Assembly (NCBI GenBank): GCA_049516595.1
Contig: JBEKSY010000011.1
Location: forward strand, 1 to 64,000
From: JBEKHT01 sp049516595
GTDB taxonomy: Bacteria > Chloroflexota > Anaerolineae > Anaerolineales > RBG-16-64-43
Length of the DNA stretch: 64,000 nt
Reading direction: 5' to 3'
Part shown: in pieces, positions 35,736 to 46,000 of the stretch
Layout: every line of letters starts with the position of its first letter
Numbering within the stretch: position 1 is the stretch's first letter
Translations under genes and position numbers: made by a program
Notes under the pieces: model-generated
Databases searched by the model: none
Seen by the model: the letters and a program-made list of their open reading frames with translations, nothing else
What the model was told of the DNA's origin: nothing

Positions 35736-37484
35736 TCATCCCTCCAAAGACGGCGTCCTCGCGGCGGGGTCGGAACGGATGAATCCGCGCGATCCAAGTA
35801 GGCCCAGAATCGTTCTGGCGTTCTCCTCCGGGGAAGTATGGACCGTGTCGAGCGTGATCTCGGGAGACTCCGGGGGCTCGTAGGGATCGTCGATCCCGGT
35901 GAATCCCGTGATCTCTCCCCGCCGCGCCTTGGCGTACATTCCTTTGGAGTCGCGCGCCTCGCAAACCTCCAGGGGCGTGTCGACAAACACCTCGATAAAG
36001 TGATCCGCACCCACCATGTTGCGCACATCGTTGCGGGTTGCCCGATACGGGCTGACCGCGGCGCACACCGCTACGCCGCCGTGCCGCACGATCTCGGCGG
36101 CCACAAATCCGATCCGCCGGATATTGGTGTCTCGATCTTCGCGGCTAAATCCCAGCCCTTTGGAAAGGTGAGTGCGCACCACGTCGCCGTCCAGGACGGT
36201 CACCTGGCGTCCGCCTTCGAGCAGCAATACGGTGAGCACTTCCGCGGTGGTCGACTTGCCTGACCCGCTCAGCCCGGTGAACCACACGCACACTCCCTGT
36301 CGGTACTTGGGCGGGTAAGTTTCGGCAAGGATCTCCGCCACTTCGGCGCGCGTGAACCAGCCGGGAAGAGGCTTCCCCAGGCTCAGGAATTCCTCGCGCA
36401 CCTGGGTGCCGGAAATGGAGGCGGTGGGTGCATCGGTGGGAACCTTGGTGATTTCTTCGTACCGTTCCTCTTCCGGCAGATAGACCAGTTCCCGGAAAGG
36501 GACCATCCCCACGCCAAGCTCGCTCGAATACTTCAGAACAAGCTCCTGCGCGCCGTAGGGGTCGTAGAAAGGTTGGCCCTTCGAATCCAGCCCCGGGCTG
36601 GCGTGATCGCGGCCCACGATCAAGTAGTTCGCGCCATAGTTGCGGCGGATGAGCGCATGCCAGAGCGCCTCCCGCGGACCGGCCAGACGCATGGCCAGAG
36701 GCAGCAGAGCGAGCAGGATGCGGTCGTGGTCGTAATAATGCGCGGCCAGCGCGCGGTACGTGCGCACACGCGTGTAGTGATCGACATCCCCGGGCTTGGT
36801 CATCCCGACCACCGGGTGTAAGAGCAGGGTCCCATTGACCTCCCGGGCAGCGCGCTTGGTCAATTCCTCGTGAACCCGGTGGAGTGGGTTGCGGGTTTGG
36901 AAGGCGACCACATTCGCGCAGCCCAGACGGGCCAAGCGGTCGCGGGTTTCCTTGGGCGTCAATCGCAGGTCGCGGAAATCAAAGTGCGGAGGGAGCTGCA
37001 GGACTTCGAGCCGGCCCGAGAGGTTGAGCTTGCCCCAGCGGTGCATCTCCGCCACCAGGGGGTGTTTCGTGTCGCGCGTCCCCAGAACCCGGGAGGCCGT
37101 CTGGTCAAGATCCCAGGCGTAGATTTCCTCCAGTCGCAGGACCGCCAGCAGTTCGTTCTTGGAGTTGCGAAGCGCGACTTCCCGGTCCAAGCGGAGATCG
37201 GGCGAGGGATCTACCGGGAGGCAAACCGGGATGGGAAAGATGGCGCCGCTCTGAAGGTGCATATCCTCCAGCACGCGTTGAAAGTCTGCTTGCCCCATGA
37301 ACGTGGCCAGAGGGGAAAAAGCGCCAGTGGCCAGCAGTTCAAGGTCGCAGACGCAGCGCTCGCTGAGCTGGATGGAGGGAAGACGGCTCGCTCGGCGCCT
37401 TGCCTCCTCCAGCGCCCCCAGGTCCAGCAAGAGGTTCACCAGGCTTCCGCCGTACGGGGAAATCAATTCAGATCGGTCGGGCAT
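35736..37484 (-). CDS. sat-cysC: Bifunctional ATP sulfurylase-APS kinase (PAPS synthase)
   Basis: 582 residues. The N-terminal sulfurylase (about 1-390) has QTRNPLHRVHEE (ATP/sulfate site, about 195) and VGRDHASPG (about 289). The C-terminal APS kinase (about 395-575) has the P-loop FTGLSGSGKST (about 402), LDGDVVRTHLSKGLGFS and FTGIDDPYEPPESPE. The enzyme makes PAPS from sulfate and two ATP in the cytoplasm. ATG 37484 has AAGG upstream and precedes the conserved start; the frame is open to 37598. In this setting it supplies the sulfotransferases at 25190-26818 and 62364-63212. A deleted copy lies 1.4 kb downstream. Confidence 0.92.
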   Translation of the reverse strand: MPDRSELISPYGGSLVNLLLDLGALEEARRRASRLPSIQLSERCVCDLELLATGAFSPLATFMGQADFQRVLEDMHLQSGAIFPIPVCLPVDPSPDLRLDREVALRNSKNELLAVLRLEEIYAWDLDQTASRVLGTRDTKHPLVAEMHRWGKLNLSGRLEVLQLPPHFDFRDLRLTPKETRDRLARLGCANVVAFQTRNPLHRVHEELTKRAAREVNGTLLLHPVVGMTKPGDVDHYTRVRTYRALAAHYYDHDRILLALLPLAMRLAGPREALWHALIRRNYGANYLIVGRDHASPGLDSKGQPFYDPYGAQELVLKYSSELGVGMVPFRELVYLPEEERYEEITKVPTDAPTASISGTQVREEFLSLGKPLPGWFTRAEVAEILAETYPPKYRQGVCVWFTGLSGSGKSTTAEVLTVLLLEGGRQVTVLDGDVVRTHLSKGLGFSREDRDTNIRRIGFVAAEIVRHGGVAVCAAVSPYRATRNDVRNMVGADHFIEVFVDTPLEVCEARDSKGMYAKARRGEITGFTGIDDPYEPPESPEITLDTVHTSPEENARTILGLLGSRGFIRSDPAARTPSLEG

Positions 37485-38119
37485 GGACCTTCGCTTGGCC
37501 CCCTGGGGAACGTCGCGCTCGGGTTGCGGCCGGATGAAAAACCAAGTCCGAATCTGCTCCTTTGTCCCCCCTCGGTGGATACGGCTCATCGCCGGCATAG
37601 GATTATCTCATAACCGTGGTCTTCGATCCAAATCCGGCTCAGGCCCCACGGTCAATTCGGCGATGGGCCAGTATTCATCCCCGCTCGCAGCTACAAGGGC
37701 CTGACTCCCATGCACAAACATTTGCCGTCGCGGTAGATTGAACACGAGGGAGATCGCCAAGCTGAAGGCCGAGGCGATCCGCCTTTCTGTCCAGCGCACT
37801 GGGGATGTTCCCCGATCCACAGATCCGAAATCCAAGACAATCGACTGCCCCGATCGTTTCAATGGCCATGCCACTTCCGAGACCCAAAGGGATAAGGTGA
37901 CGACCGGAAGGAAGTCGGGCGTGAAATGGACGAGGCCTGCAATGAGAGCGATCCCCTAGGGCACGATGACCACTGAGAGGGACCGCCAGCCGTGCCTGTC
38001 CGCAGCGGCTCAAACCGCGGAGGCTTACCCACTGCAGGATTGCGTATCCGGGAAGCCGGCCGCCCGCACAAGAAACAACAAGAAACAACGGCCCATAGGC
38101 CATTCCCGCATTCCTGGTC
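37485..38119. other. Intergenic region, possible relic of a membrane protein
   Basis: About 635 bases without a supported gene. On the - strand around 37860-37960 a short hydrophobic stretch (ALIAGLVHFTPDFLPVVTL) runs in one frame and breaks off, which may be decayed coding sequence. Confidence 0.35.
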
Positions 38120-38329
38120 TCACACCCCTGGGACAAGAAGGAGTTTCAACACGGACTTGATCCAGCCCCACATGGTGATGAGATCATGGCTCCGCCCCGG
38201 CTGGGCCAAATAGAACGCGGCAACGCCCCAGGTCAGGGCGACGAAAGCCAAGCTGCCAAGCTCGGCCTCAGCGCGTCTCCATCTGGAGGACCTTCCATTA
38301 CCTTCGTTTGAAGACCGTGACACCCCCAT
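38120..38329 (-). CDS. Possible small single-span membrane protein
   Basis: 69-codon frame whose ATG lies inside the end of the GT39-like gene (32-base overlap) and which continues past it. It holds one clear hydrophobic segment (LAFVALTWGVAAFYLA) and a short amphipathic C-terminus (MWGWIKSVLKLLLVPGV). No family is recognised. It may be a real small protein coupled to the transferase gene or a relic of a longer gene. Confidence 0.25.
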   Translation of the reverse strand: MGVSRSSNEGNGRSSRWRRAEAELGSLAFVALTWGVAAFYLAQPGRSHDLITMWGWIKSVLKLLLVPGV

Positions 38330-40250
38330 CGGAAGCCACCTCCTGGAATTCTGGGTCCTCTGTCGTCATCGTGAATTCTGGCTTGCCCTTCACAGCAATC
38401 ACATACTCGACCCCGCTGTGATCTAGATCCTCTTGCCATTCGTGCGGATCCGAGGCGCGAAATGCGACCACACGATTCCTGAGGTCCGCGCCGTACAAAG
38501 GGTATATGAATCGCACCAGTCCTCCATAGGCGATCGTAGCGGGGCTTACGCTAGTTTCCTTCTCAAGGTACAGAAACGCTTTCCGCCCGACCCAAACAAA
38601 ATCGGCGCTGGATCGACTTCGATCGTCTCGCCAGGCTACATAATCCCTGAGTACTCTGGGGGTGACTTGGGCGAGATCCATCGTGAGGAACACCGAGAGG
38701 GCCGCCATCGCCAACAATAGGATCGTGGTGGCATGTCGGGCAAAAGGCCGCAGGCGATCTAGTAGCCAGCCGATGGCCAGTGCCCCGAGCAGAAGGACCG
38801 GGACGCTGTACCTGGGCACCCAGAATGCCGGCGTGGCCAGGAGAGCGAGAAAGGTCAGAACACATAGCAGCAACTGCAACCATTGGCGACGCAGGATAAT
38901 GGAAACGAGCCATGCCGCCAAAGCGGGTACGCCCAGGATAATCCAAAGGGGGCCGAGACCAGCCAGGAATTCGTCCTCAAGGCTTCCCGTCTTCTCCAGC
39001 CAGGTCGTCGCCAAGCGCTCTGGGATGGGCATAGCCAGCAGCTGGGGAGAGGAATTATTCGCGATGAATTGATCCAGGCCCGTCTGCCCCTGGAAAACCA
39101 CGTGACCGAGCAATGACACCTCATACGGCGCAATTGGATTTCGAAACACATACAGGTTGCGCAAGTAGGGATACGCGCCCAGGGCGATTACGGCGACCAG
39201 CGCCGGGCCGACGACCCGGGGTGCCCCCCAGGCCCACCCCCTCCCCCCGGCGGAGGCAACCGTCCCCTTCAAGCTGCCGAGCCACCATCCCAGGAGAAGC
39301 AACCCGAGCGCCAGAGAATAGAAGAGGCCGGTATATTTGGCCCCCGCCAGGATACCCGCCGCGAGGCCGACCTCGAGGCCAACGATCGCAGGCTTGGCCT
39401 TGACATCGAAAGCATGCGACGCTCCAAAGAGCAGGTACACGCCCATTGCAAAAATCGAGGCCATAAAGGCGTCAACATGGGAACTGACTTGTTGGAGGAC
39501 CATGGTCGGCGCAAAGGCAAAGATACAAGCACCCGCAAGGGCGGCATCTCGACTTGCTCCCCACCGGCGGGACAATCCATATACGGCAAGCGCCCCAGTC
39601 ACAATCGCCGGCAGCGAGGGGATGTCGACCAACTTGTCGACGCCCAGGAAGAGCAAGTTCCAAAGCGACAGCAACTCGACATTGAATGGATAGGCCCGTA
39701 CCCATATCACGAGGCTCGAAAACGGCCGGATGGCATGGGCCTGGTAGATTTCGGCCATGATCGGCAAATGGAAGACCAGAGCATCCCACTCCCGGGGTGC
39801 CAAGAAGAAACCCTCGAAGGCACTTCTAAGTAGCACCAGAAGGTAGAGTCCCAAGACCGCCCTGCCGAAAAGCGAAAGCCTAATGGTCCTCACCTGCGAG
39901 AGCAGTTGGCGCTGTGCCTCGATCACCCGACCCCATTTGGGCACCACGCGGGTCAACAAAACGATGCCGGTCGCTACCAGGTTAACTCCAATCACGACGG
40001 GCGCGTAAAGCAGCCCGATCAGGCCGAGGCCGAGTTCGCTGAGAATGATTTGCGCAATCGTCATTAGCATGGAGGCCACCATGGCATATGGCGCAGAGCG
40101 GCAGAATCCACAGAGCGCCAGGTACCAGGCAGCCCATATCAAGCCTGTGATCGCGACCAGGGCGGCCATGCCCAACCACGTGTTCAGGCCGCTCCCCAAC
40201 AATCCACCATGACGAATTGCACTGAGCATTCCAAGCAGCCACTGTTGCAT
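38298..40250 (-). CDS. Polytopic membrane glycosyltransferase, GT39/PMT-like
   Basis: 650 residues with about a dozen or more transmembrane helices. The arrangement resembles GT-C transferases of the PMT/ArnT group: an acidic residue in the first extracytoplasmic loop (APREWDALVFHLPIM, about 155), then repeated helices with short loops, and a soluble C-terminal part from about 560. Such enzymes use polyprenyl-phosphate sugars as donors outside the membrane. GAGG lies eight bases before ATG 40250. It stands between the PAPS synthase and the lytic transglycosylase on the same strand. Donor and acceptor are unknown; it could be an unassigned GT-C type. Confidence 0.65.
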   Translation of the reverse strand: MQQWLLGMLSAIRHGGLLGSGLNTWLGMAALVAITGLIWAAWYLALCGFCRSAPYAMVASMLMTIAQIILSELGLGLIGLLYAPVVIGVNLVATGIVLLTRVVPKWGRVIEAQRQLLSQVRTIRLSLFGRAVLGLYLLVLLRSAFEGFFLAPREWDALVFHLPIMAEIYQAHAIRPFSSLVIWVRAYPFNVELLSLWNLLFLGVDKLVDIPSLPAIVTGALAVYGLSRRWGASRDAALAGACIFAFAPTMVLQQVSSHVDAFMASIFAMGVYLLFGASHAFDVKAKPAIVGLEVGLAAGILAGAKYTGLFYSLALGLLLLGWWLGSLKGTVASAGGRGWAWGAPRVVGPALVAVIALGAYPYLRNLYVFRNPIAPYEVSLLGHVVFQGQTGLDQFIANNSSPQLLAMPIPERLATTWLEKTGSLEDEFLAGLGPLWIILGVPALAAWLVSIILRRQWLQLLLCVLTFLALLATPAFWVPRYSVPVLLLGALAIGWLLDRLRPFARHATTILLLAMAALSVFLTMDLAQVTPRVLRDYVAWRDDRSRSSADFVWVGRKAFLYLEKETSVSPATIAYGGLVRFIYPLYGADLRNRVVAFRASDPHEWQEDLDHSGVEYVIAVKGKPEFTMTTEDPEFQEVASDGGVTVFKRR

Positions 40251-40416
40251 GTGCTTATCCTCAGAGCCGCTATGAGCCTAGGTAGAGATCCTCACCCGCT
40301 GGAGAGGTCGTCAAGAGGAGAGGGTGCGGGCACGGGCTGGATGGGTCAACCCCGCCCGATCGTAAGGCGCGGCTTCTTCGATAGACGGCGCCCGGCGGCT
40401 GGCCGTGCCGGCCTTG

Positions 40417-42789
40417 CTACCGGCCTGCCCCATAAAGCTGCCGGTAGATCGCGTAGATCTCGTAAATGTCCTTGATGTAGGTGCGCGTCTCCGCGTAGCG
40501 GACGGTCTCTACGAACAGGTCCGGGTCGTTTGGGGCGAGCGCCTGCCACTGGGCCGCATTCCCAGGGCCGCCGTTGTAGGCCGCCAGGGCTACGTAGGGG
40601 TTGCCCCCGAGCGCGTCTCGTTGCTCGGCCAGGTACGCCGTTCCGAGCTTGACGTTGATCACCGGGCGGGCGAGATCCGCGTTGGTGAAGTCGGTCAGGC
40701 CGAGCTTCTTGGCGACCTCCTCCCCCGTGGAGGGGATGATCTGCATCAGGCCATAAGCGTTCGAGGTGGAGCTGGCGGTCGCCCCAAAGAGCGATTCCTG
40801 CCGGACCACGGCGAAAAGCAGCAAGGGGTCAAGCTGGTAGGCCTGAGCCTGAGGCAGGAGCAAGTCGGCAAAGTAAGGGCCGAAGCGGACATGGCTGAAG
40901 TAGGCCGGGGCGGTGAGGGTCGTCGCATCGTTCATTCCCGCCAGGTCGAGTACCTGCCGGGCGGAGAAGATCGCTCCTGGGTAGTAGCCGAGGTCGACCA
41001 GGTAGTTGGTTAAATAGAAGGAAGCGACCGCATCCTTGGATAAGTCGCCCCTGAGTTGGTCGAACTCGTCCTCGGCCTGCGAATAGAGCCCGAGATCCCA
41101 GAGAGCCTGACCTCGCTTAACCCTTGGGTCATTGAGGAGCGCCGCCTGAATAGCCTGAGAGGGCTCCGGGGTGGGCTGGGGGAACCGCTGCAGGACCCAG
41201 GCCTCCGCTTGGGCGCGCTCGGTCGCCAGGTCGAATCCGAGACCATACTGGCCCAGCGGCGCGAAAGGCTCGCGCCCGACCAGCAGGTCCTGCGCCCGGT
41301 CGGAGTAGTAACCGGTCGGGTCCGCCTGCGCGGCTTGCGTCCACTGCGCCCTGGCGCCCGCTGTGTCGCCCTGAGCAGCGCGGGCCTTCCCCATCCAGAA
41401 TAGCGCTCGGGAGCGAATGCTGGCATCCGTGGAGTTCGCCAGGCTCGTGAACTGGGCCTGCGCGCTCGGAAAATCGTTGCTGCGGTAGTAGCTGATCCCG
41501 GCCAGGTGCGCGCAATCGGGCCCGTCATCGGAACTGGCGTACTCCTGGCCACAGCGCTTCCAGAGCGAGGCGGCCGTCGCAAGGTCGCGGCTCTCCTCCG
41601 CCAGCCGGGCGGCGTCGAAGAGCGCCTCCGCCGCGCGCGGATGGGTCGGGTCGGCGGCCACGAACTGCAGGTAGGTCTGAATCGCACCCGCAGTGTCCCC
41701 CTTGCCGGCAGAGCGAGCGTCGGCCAGCTCGAACCAGGCCCGATCCCAGACATCACTCGAGGGCCCTTGTTGGATCGCAGACTGAAGGTCGGAGATCGCG
41801 CTGTCCGGCTGGTTGAGGGCCAGGTCCGTCAGGCCGCGGTAGTAATAAGCCTTGGCGGCCAGTGTGGGCGAACTAGCCAGATAACGGTTGAGCGCGGCCA
41901 GGGCCGGCTGGTATTGGTCGGCGTAGTAGTCGACGAGGCCGCGCTGGAGTTCGTCTATCTGGAATCCCGCGTTGACCAGTTCCACCAGCGCCAGGTAGGA
42001 GTCATGGCTGAGGGGATAGTTGGCTACCGCGTCGATATACCGTGTGTACCCGTCCTGGGTCTTGCCCTGGGCCACGAGAATCTCCCCCATCTTGAGGTCC
42101 AGGCGCGCCTTGTCGTAGTCGTTCGTGCTGATCTTGAAGATCTGAGCGTAGAGGGATAGCGCTTGATCATCGGACCCGCCCTGGTGCAGGACGTCGCCTT
42201 CCTTCTCCAGGAGAGGCAACGGGCTTCCGGCCCGGGGAGCGTTGGCCGCGGCAGCGTAGGCCTGTGCGGCGAGGCCGGCTTGACCTGCCGCGCCAAGCGC
42301 ATCCCCCAGGTTCTCTTCCGCGTAGGAGTCAATTATCCCCGGATGCAAGGACAGATAGGCCTCGTATCCCTTGGCCGAACCCGAGTAGTCCTTAAGGTCA
42401 CTGTCCGCCTCTCCCAGGAGAAACTGCGCCTGGCCCAGAAGCGGACTGTCGGGATGGGTGCTGATCAGCGACTGCAGCGTGAGCTGGGCGGTCTCGGGGT
42501 CTCCCGCCGCCAGCTGGGTGCGCCCCAGGCCGAGCAGCGCTTGATCTGCATGCGAACCGGTGGCCAATGCCGCCTGGTACTGGGTAAGGGCGGTAGGATA
42601 ATCCCCAAGGAAGAGAGCGTGATCCGCTTGCTGAAGGTATGGGAAGGGGGTGGAGGAAGGAGCAGCGGCTGGGGCCAGGAAGGGAATCTGCGTCGCGAAG
42701 GGAAGCCCCTGGGTCAGGGAGCAGGCGGGCAGTACGCCGGCCGTTACTAGCAAGAGAGCCCGCCACAAAGGGCCGCTGGCTTTGCCCAT
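40417..42789 (-). CDS. TPR-containing soluble lytic transglycosylase lipoprotein
   Basis: 790 residues. Signal peptide with lipobox LPAC (Cys about 18), then a long superhelical region of TPR-like repeats (about 40-600; for example ADHALFLGDYPTALTQYQAA and AQFLLGEADSDLKDYSGSA), and a C-terminal SLT domain. The catalytic Glu is in VVRQESLFGA (about 661), followed by AYGLMQIIPSTGEEVA and LAAYNGGPGNA, the classic motifs. It cleaves peptidoglycan glycan strands to 1,6-anhydro products outside the membrane. ATG 42789 has GAGGTG seven bases upstream; the frame is open to 43083. It is transcribed away from the second A-T-TE gene. Confidence 0.92.
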   Translation of the reverse strand: MGKASGPLWRALLLVTAGVLPACSLTQGLPFATQIPFLAPAAAPSSTPFPYLQQADHALFLGDYPTALTQYQAALATGSHADQALLGLGRTQLAAGDPETAQLTLQSLISTHPDSPLLGQAQFLLGEADSDLKDYSGSAKGYEAYLSLHPGIIDSYAEENLGDALGAAGQAGLAAQAYAAAANAPRAGSPLPLLEKEGDVLHQGGSDDQALSLYAQIFKISTNDYDKARLDLKMGEILVAQGKTQDGYTRYIDAVANYPLSHDSYLALVELVNAGFQIDELQRGLVDYYADQYQPALAALNRYLASSPTLAAKAYYYRGLTDLALNQPDSAISDLQSAIQQGPSSDVWDRAWFELADARSAGKGDTAGAIQTYLQFVAADPTHPRAAEALFDAARLAEESRDLATAASLWKRCGQEYASSDDGPDCAHLAGISYYRSNDFPSAQAQFTSLANSTDASIRSRALFWMGKARAAQGDTAGARAQWTQAAQADPTGYYSDRAQDLLVGREPFAPLGQYGLGFDLATERAQAEAWVLQRFPQPTPEPSQAIQAALLNDPRVKRGQALWDLGLYSQAEDEFDQLRGDLSKDAVASFYLTNYLVDLGYYPGAIFSARQVLDLAGMNDATTLTAPAYFSHVRFGPYFADLLLPQAQAYQLDPLLLFAVVRQESLFGATASSTSNAYGLMQIIPSTGEEVAKKLGLTDFTNADLARPVINVKLGTAYLAEQRDALGGNPYVALAAYNGGPGNAAQWQALAPNDPDLFVETVRYAETRTYIKDIYEIYAIYRQLYGAGR

Positions 42790-43399
42790 CCAGCCCACCT
42801 CAAAGAACTCCTTTCTGAAAGATGAACGGCGGTATGGTACCACAGGCCAATGGAGCCCTCGCGCAAGGCGCCCGTCTGCTCGAGCAGGGGGCAGGGCTCG
42901 CCCCCGTCCCCAGAGTGGGGCGCACTCGGAGGACAAGCAGACAAACCCCCTCGCGCGGCCTCGCGAGAATGCGCCTGCGGCAGGGCCTGGCAGGGTAGCT
43001 TCCTCTGCGCAGTTCCTCCGTTCCTGGTCAACGGTCCTCGCGCCCGGAGTGAGGGCAGACCTCGAAGGCGCGTTTGGCGACACGTTGGCATGATATGATC
43101 AGTGCGCTGCGGGCCGCCAACGAAGCTCTGCGGGGTGACGCTTGAGTTCGGATAAGCGGCCCGCCTGCGAAACCCTGGGGACCGTAAACATTTACTCCGA
43201 CCGGTTCGCGACTGCTCGCCTGGCCCTGGCGATCCCTTCCCTGTTCTTCCCGGTGGAGAAGCGGATGTTTTCCCGCCGTCGAGCGCAAGAGGAAGCCGCA
43301 GACCGTGATTGATCCGTGCAGAGAGCTCAGCCGAGAGGCCGTTTCGGCCGCGGCCTTTCGGTCTGGCCGGGTCTGCGAGCGAGGAAAACCCTGCCGCCC
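42790..43399. other. Divergent intergenic region with a possible extended -10 promoter
   Basis: 610 bases between the lytic transglycosylase (-) and A-T-TE copy 2 (+). An extended -10 on the + strand (TGATATGAT at 43091-43099) could start the A-T-TE transcript, though no good -35 accompanies it. No gene is supported here. Confidence 0.35.
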
Positions 43400-46000
43400 A
43401 TGACCCATCCTCAGCCGACCAACGAATTCATCCCCTTCGGCCGCGAGTGGATCGATCGGTCCATCAAGGACCGGTTTGAACATGTCGTGCGTTCCTATCC
43501 CCAAAACGTTGCCCTGCTGGAGGGAGGGCGCGCAATTACCTATGAGGAACTCAACGGCCAAGCCAATCGCCTGGCCCACGCTCTCCTCGATCGCCTCGGG
43601 GATGGCGAGGTGGCCGTGTCGGTCCTTCTTGGACACGGCTCAGCAGCCATCCTTGCGCTCCTGGGAGTCCTAAAGGCAGGCAAGGTCTGTGTTCCCATGG
43701 ATCCCTCCCTGCCGCAATCGCGAGCGGCCCAGATTGCACAGGACGCCGAAGCCGCGATGTTCATCACGCGGGCGGACTATCGGTCGCAGGCCTTGGCCCT
43801 GTGTCGGGGAGAGGAGCTCATTGAGGTGGATCGTTTGCCTGGGGGGCTCTCCGAGCGGAATCCCCAACTCGATATCCCACCGGAACGGATCGCCTACGTG
43901 CTCTACACCTCGGGGTCCTCAGGGGGGCCCAAGGGGGTGATGTTTAGCCAGCGCACGCTTTTGCACCCCGTCCTCGTGCAAACCAACAGCCTTCACTCGA
44001 ATTCCACCGACCGATTCTCCTTGTTGACCTCGGTGGGGGTGGGGATGGCGGTTATACATCTCTACGGCTCGATCTTGAACGGGGGAACGCTTTGTCCTTT
44101 TGTGGTTGCGGGTGGCGGGCTCTTGGAGATGATTGACTGGATGCGGGAGCAGAAAATCAGCGTCCTGCAATCGACGCCCTCGCTTTTCAGGCGGTTGGCT
44201 GCGGAGCCGAACAGCGAAGCCGGCTTTGCTTCGCTTCGTTTGTTGAAGCTCAGTGGCGAGATGGTCCTGCGGTCGGATTTTGACCTCTACCGACGTACCT
44301 GTCCTCCGGATTGCCTGCTGCGGGTTGGCTACTCAACGACGGAAGCAGGCGTCGTCACGGAGGATCTCCTCGACCGCAATTCGCAGGTGCTCGCGGAGCA
44401 ACTCCCGGCCGGCTACCCCGTCTCGGACGTGGAGATCCGACTGTGCAACGAGGTCGGGGAACCTGTGGCAGAGGGGGAGGGGGAGATTGTGGTGAGGAGC
44501 CGTTATGTCTCTCCGGGGTATTGGAGGCGCCCCGATCTCACCCAGGCCGCTTTCTCGGAGGATCCCTCGGGCAAGGGCAGGCGGTCCTTTCGGACAGGGG
44601 ATCAAGGGCACCTCTTGGGGGATGGGTGCCTGGTGTTGCGTGGCCGAAAGGACAGCCAGGTGAAGGTCAGAGGGTACCGGGTTGAGCTTTCGGAGGTTGA
44701 GCAGGCGCTCCTGCGGATGAAGGGCATCCAGGAAGCAGCCGCGGGGACCTGGGAGCGAAACCTGGGAGAAGAGGTCCTGGTGGCCTATGTGGTAGCGGGG
44801 GCTCAACCGCCCCCTCGCCCTGCCGAGCTGCGCTCCGCGCTGAGGCAGTCGCTGCCCGACGCCATGATCCCCTCGGCCTTTGTGTTCCTGGAATCCATGC
44901 CCCTCACCGAAAGTGGGAAGATCGATCGACAAGCGCTGCCCGCGCCTTTGCCTGCGCCGGCGCATTTCGACGGGCAGCCGCCGAACAGCCTGCTTGAGGC
45001 GCAGCTTTGCCATATCTGGGAGGAAGTCCTTGGAGTTCGGCCGGTGGGTATCCAGGATGACTTCTTCGACCTAGGGGGCACGTCTTTGCAGGCCCTGCAG
45101 CTCTTTGAGAGGATCCGACAGCAGCTTGGGCAAAGAATCCCTCTGGAGGTAATCCTCCGGGCCTCGACGGTGGAACAACAGGCAGAGGTCCTTTTGGCCC
45201 CGGGGGGAACCGACCTGCCCGCCACCCTGGTGCCCCTGCAGCCCGCCGGCTCCCGGCCTCCGTTTTTCTTCATCCATCCAGCGAGGGGCCATGTGCTCTG
45301 CTATCGCCTCCTGGCCCACTGGCTCTCCGCCGATCAGCCGGTGTATGGCATCCAGGCGCAAGGGGTCCGTCCCGAACAGAAGCCTCATACGTCCATCGAG
45401 GACATCGCAGCGGGTCATCTCAACTCCGTGCGCAACTTCCAGCCCAAGGGCCCCTACTTTCTGGGAGGTTATTCCCTTGGCGGAGTGATCGCCTTTGAGA
45501 TGGCGCGGCAGCTGGCCGCGCAGGGAGAGCAGGTCGCCCTGCTCGCCCTGCTGGACACGCCGTGCCCGGCCCGCAAGATCAGAAGGCGCACGCTGCGGCA
45601 ACGCTTGCAACGGCGCGCCGCGCAACTCAGGCGCAGGACGCTCCGGGGGAAAGCCGCCTTCTTGTGGGGCTTACTGAGGAGGTCGCTGCCCGCACACCTG
45701 TGGCACCTCGAAGAGGTACATTGGGCCGCCGCTCAGCGCTATCGGCCGGGCCCCTATGCGGGCAAGGTGCTCCTCCTTCGGGCGCAGGGGCGGCGGGACC
45801 ACATTGATGGGGATCCGAGCCTGGGGTGGAGCGAATGGGTGACGGGGCCGTTGGAAGTTGCGGAGGTCCCTGGCAATCACATCAGCCTCTTGCAGGAACC
45901 CAACGTGCGCAGGCTGGCGGAGGTCCTGCGCCATCACCTGGCCGAGACCTTGGAGAAAGAACAAGGTCCATCCGGTCACGACCGGCGACCCGCTGGGTGA
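43400..46000 (+). CDS. Single-module NRPS-like enzyme, A-T-TE (copy 2)
   Basis: 866 residues, collinear with copy 1 at 3289-5967. Adenylation motifs are YTSGSSGGPKGV (about 168), STTEAG, FRTGDQGH, VKVRGYRVELSEVE and ESGKIDRQAL with the A10 Lys. Carrier serine in FFDLGGTSLQAL (about 553). Thioesterase nucleophile GGYSLGG (about 690), Asp in LLDTPCPA, His in PGNHISLL. No condensation domain. The A4 region reads VGMAVIHLYGSIL, again Gly in place of the amino-binding Asp, but different lining residues from copy 1 suggest a different substrate. ATG 43400 has GAGGAAAA upstream; the frame is open to GTG 43316. A broken PPTase gene follows it. Confidence 0.85.
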   Translation: MTHPQPTNEFIPFGREWIDRSIKDRFEHVVRSYPQNVALLEGGRAITYEELNGQANRLAHALLDRLGDGEVAVSVLLGHGSAAILALLGVLKAGKVCVPMDPSLPQSRAAQIAQDAEAAMFITRADYRSQALALCRGEELIEVDRLPGGLSERNPQLDIPPERIAYVLYTSGSSGGPKGVMFSQRTLLHPVLVQTNSLHSNSTDRFSLLTSVGVGMAVIHLYGSILNGGTLCPFVVAGGGLLEMIDWMREQKISVLQSTPSLFRRLAAEPNSEAGFASLRLLKLSGEMVLRSDFDLYRRTCPPDCLLRVGYSTTEAGVVTEDLLDRNSQVLAEQLPAGYPVSDVEIRLCNEVGEPVAEGEGEIVVRSRYVSPGYWRRPDLTQAAFSEDPSGKGRRSFRTGDQGHLLGDGCLVLRGRKDSQVKVRGYRVELSEVEQALLRMKGIQEAAAGTWERNLGEEVLVAYVVAGAQPPPRPAELRSALRQSLPDAMIPSAFVFLESMPLTESGKIDRQALPAPLPAPAHFDGQPPNSLLEAQLCHIWEEVLGVRPVGIQDDFFDLGGTSLQALQLFERIRQQLGQRIPLEVILRASTVEQQAEVLLAPGGTDLPATLVPLQPAGSRPPFFFIHPARGHVLCYRLLAHWLSADQPVYGIQAQGVRPEQKPHTSIEDIAAGHLNSVRNFQPKGPYFLGGYSLGGVIAFEMARQLAAQGEQVALLALLDTPCPARKIRRRTLRQRLQRRAAQLRRRTLRGKAAFLWGLLRRSLPAHLWHLEEVHWAAAQRYRPGPYAGKVLLLRAQGRRDHIDGDPSLGWSEWVTGPLEVAEVPGNHISLLQEPNVRRLAEVLRHHLAETLEKEQGPSGHDRRPAG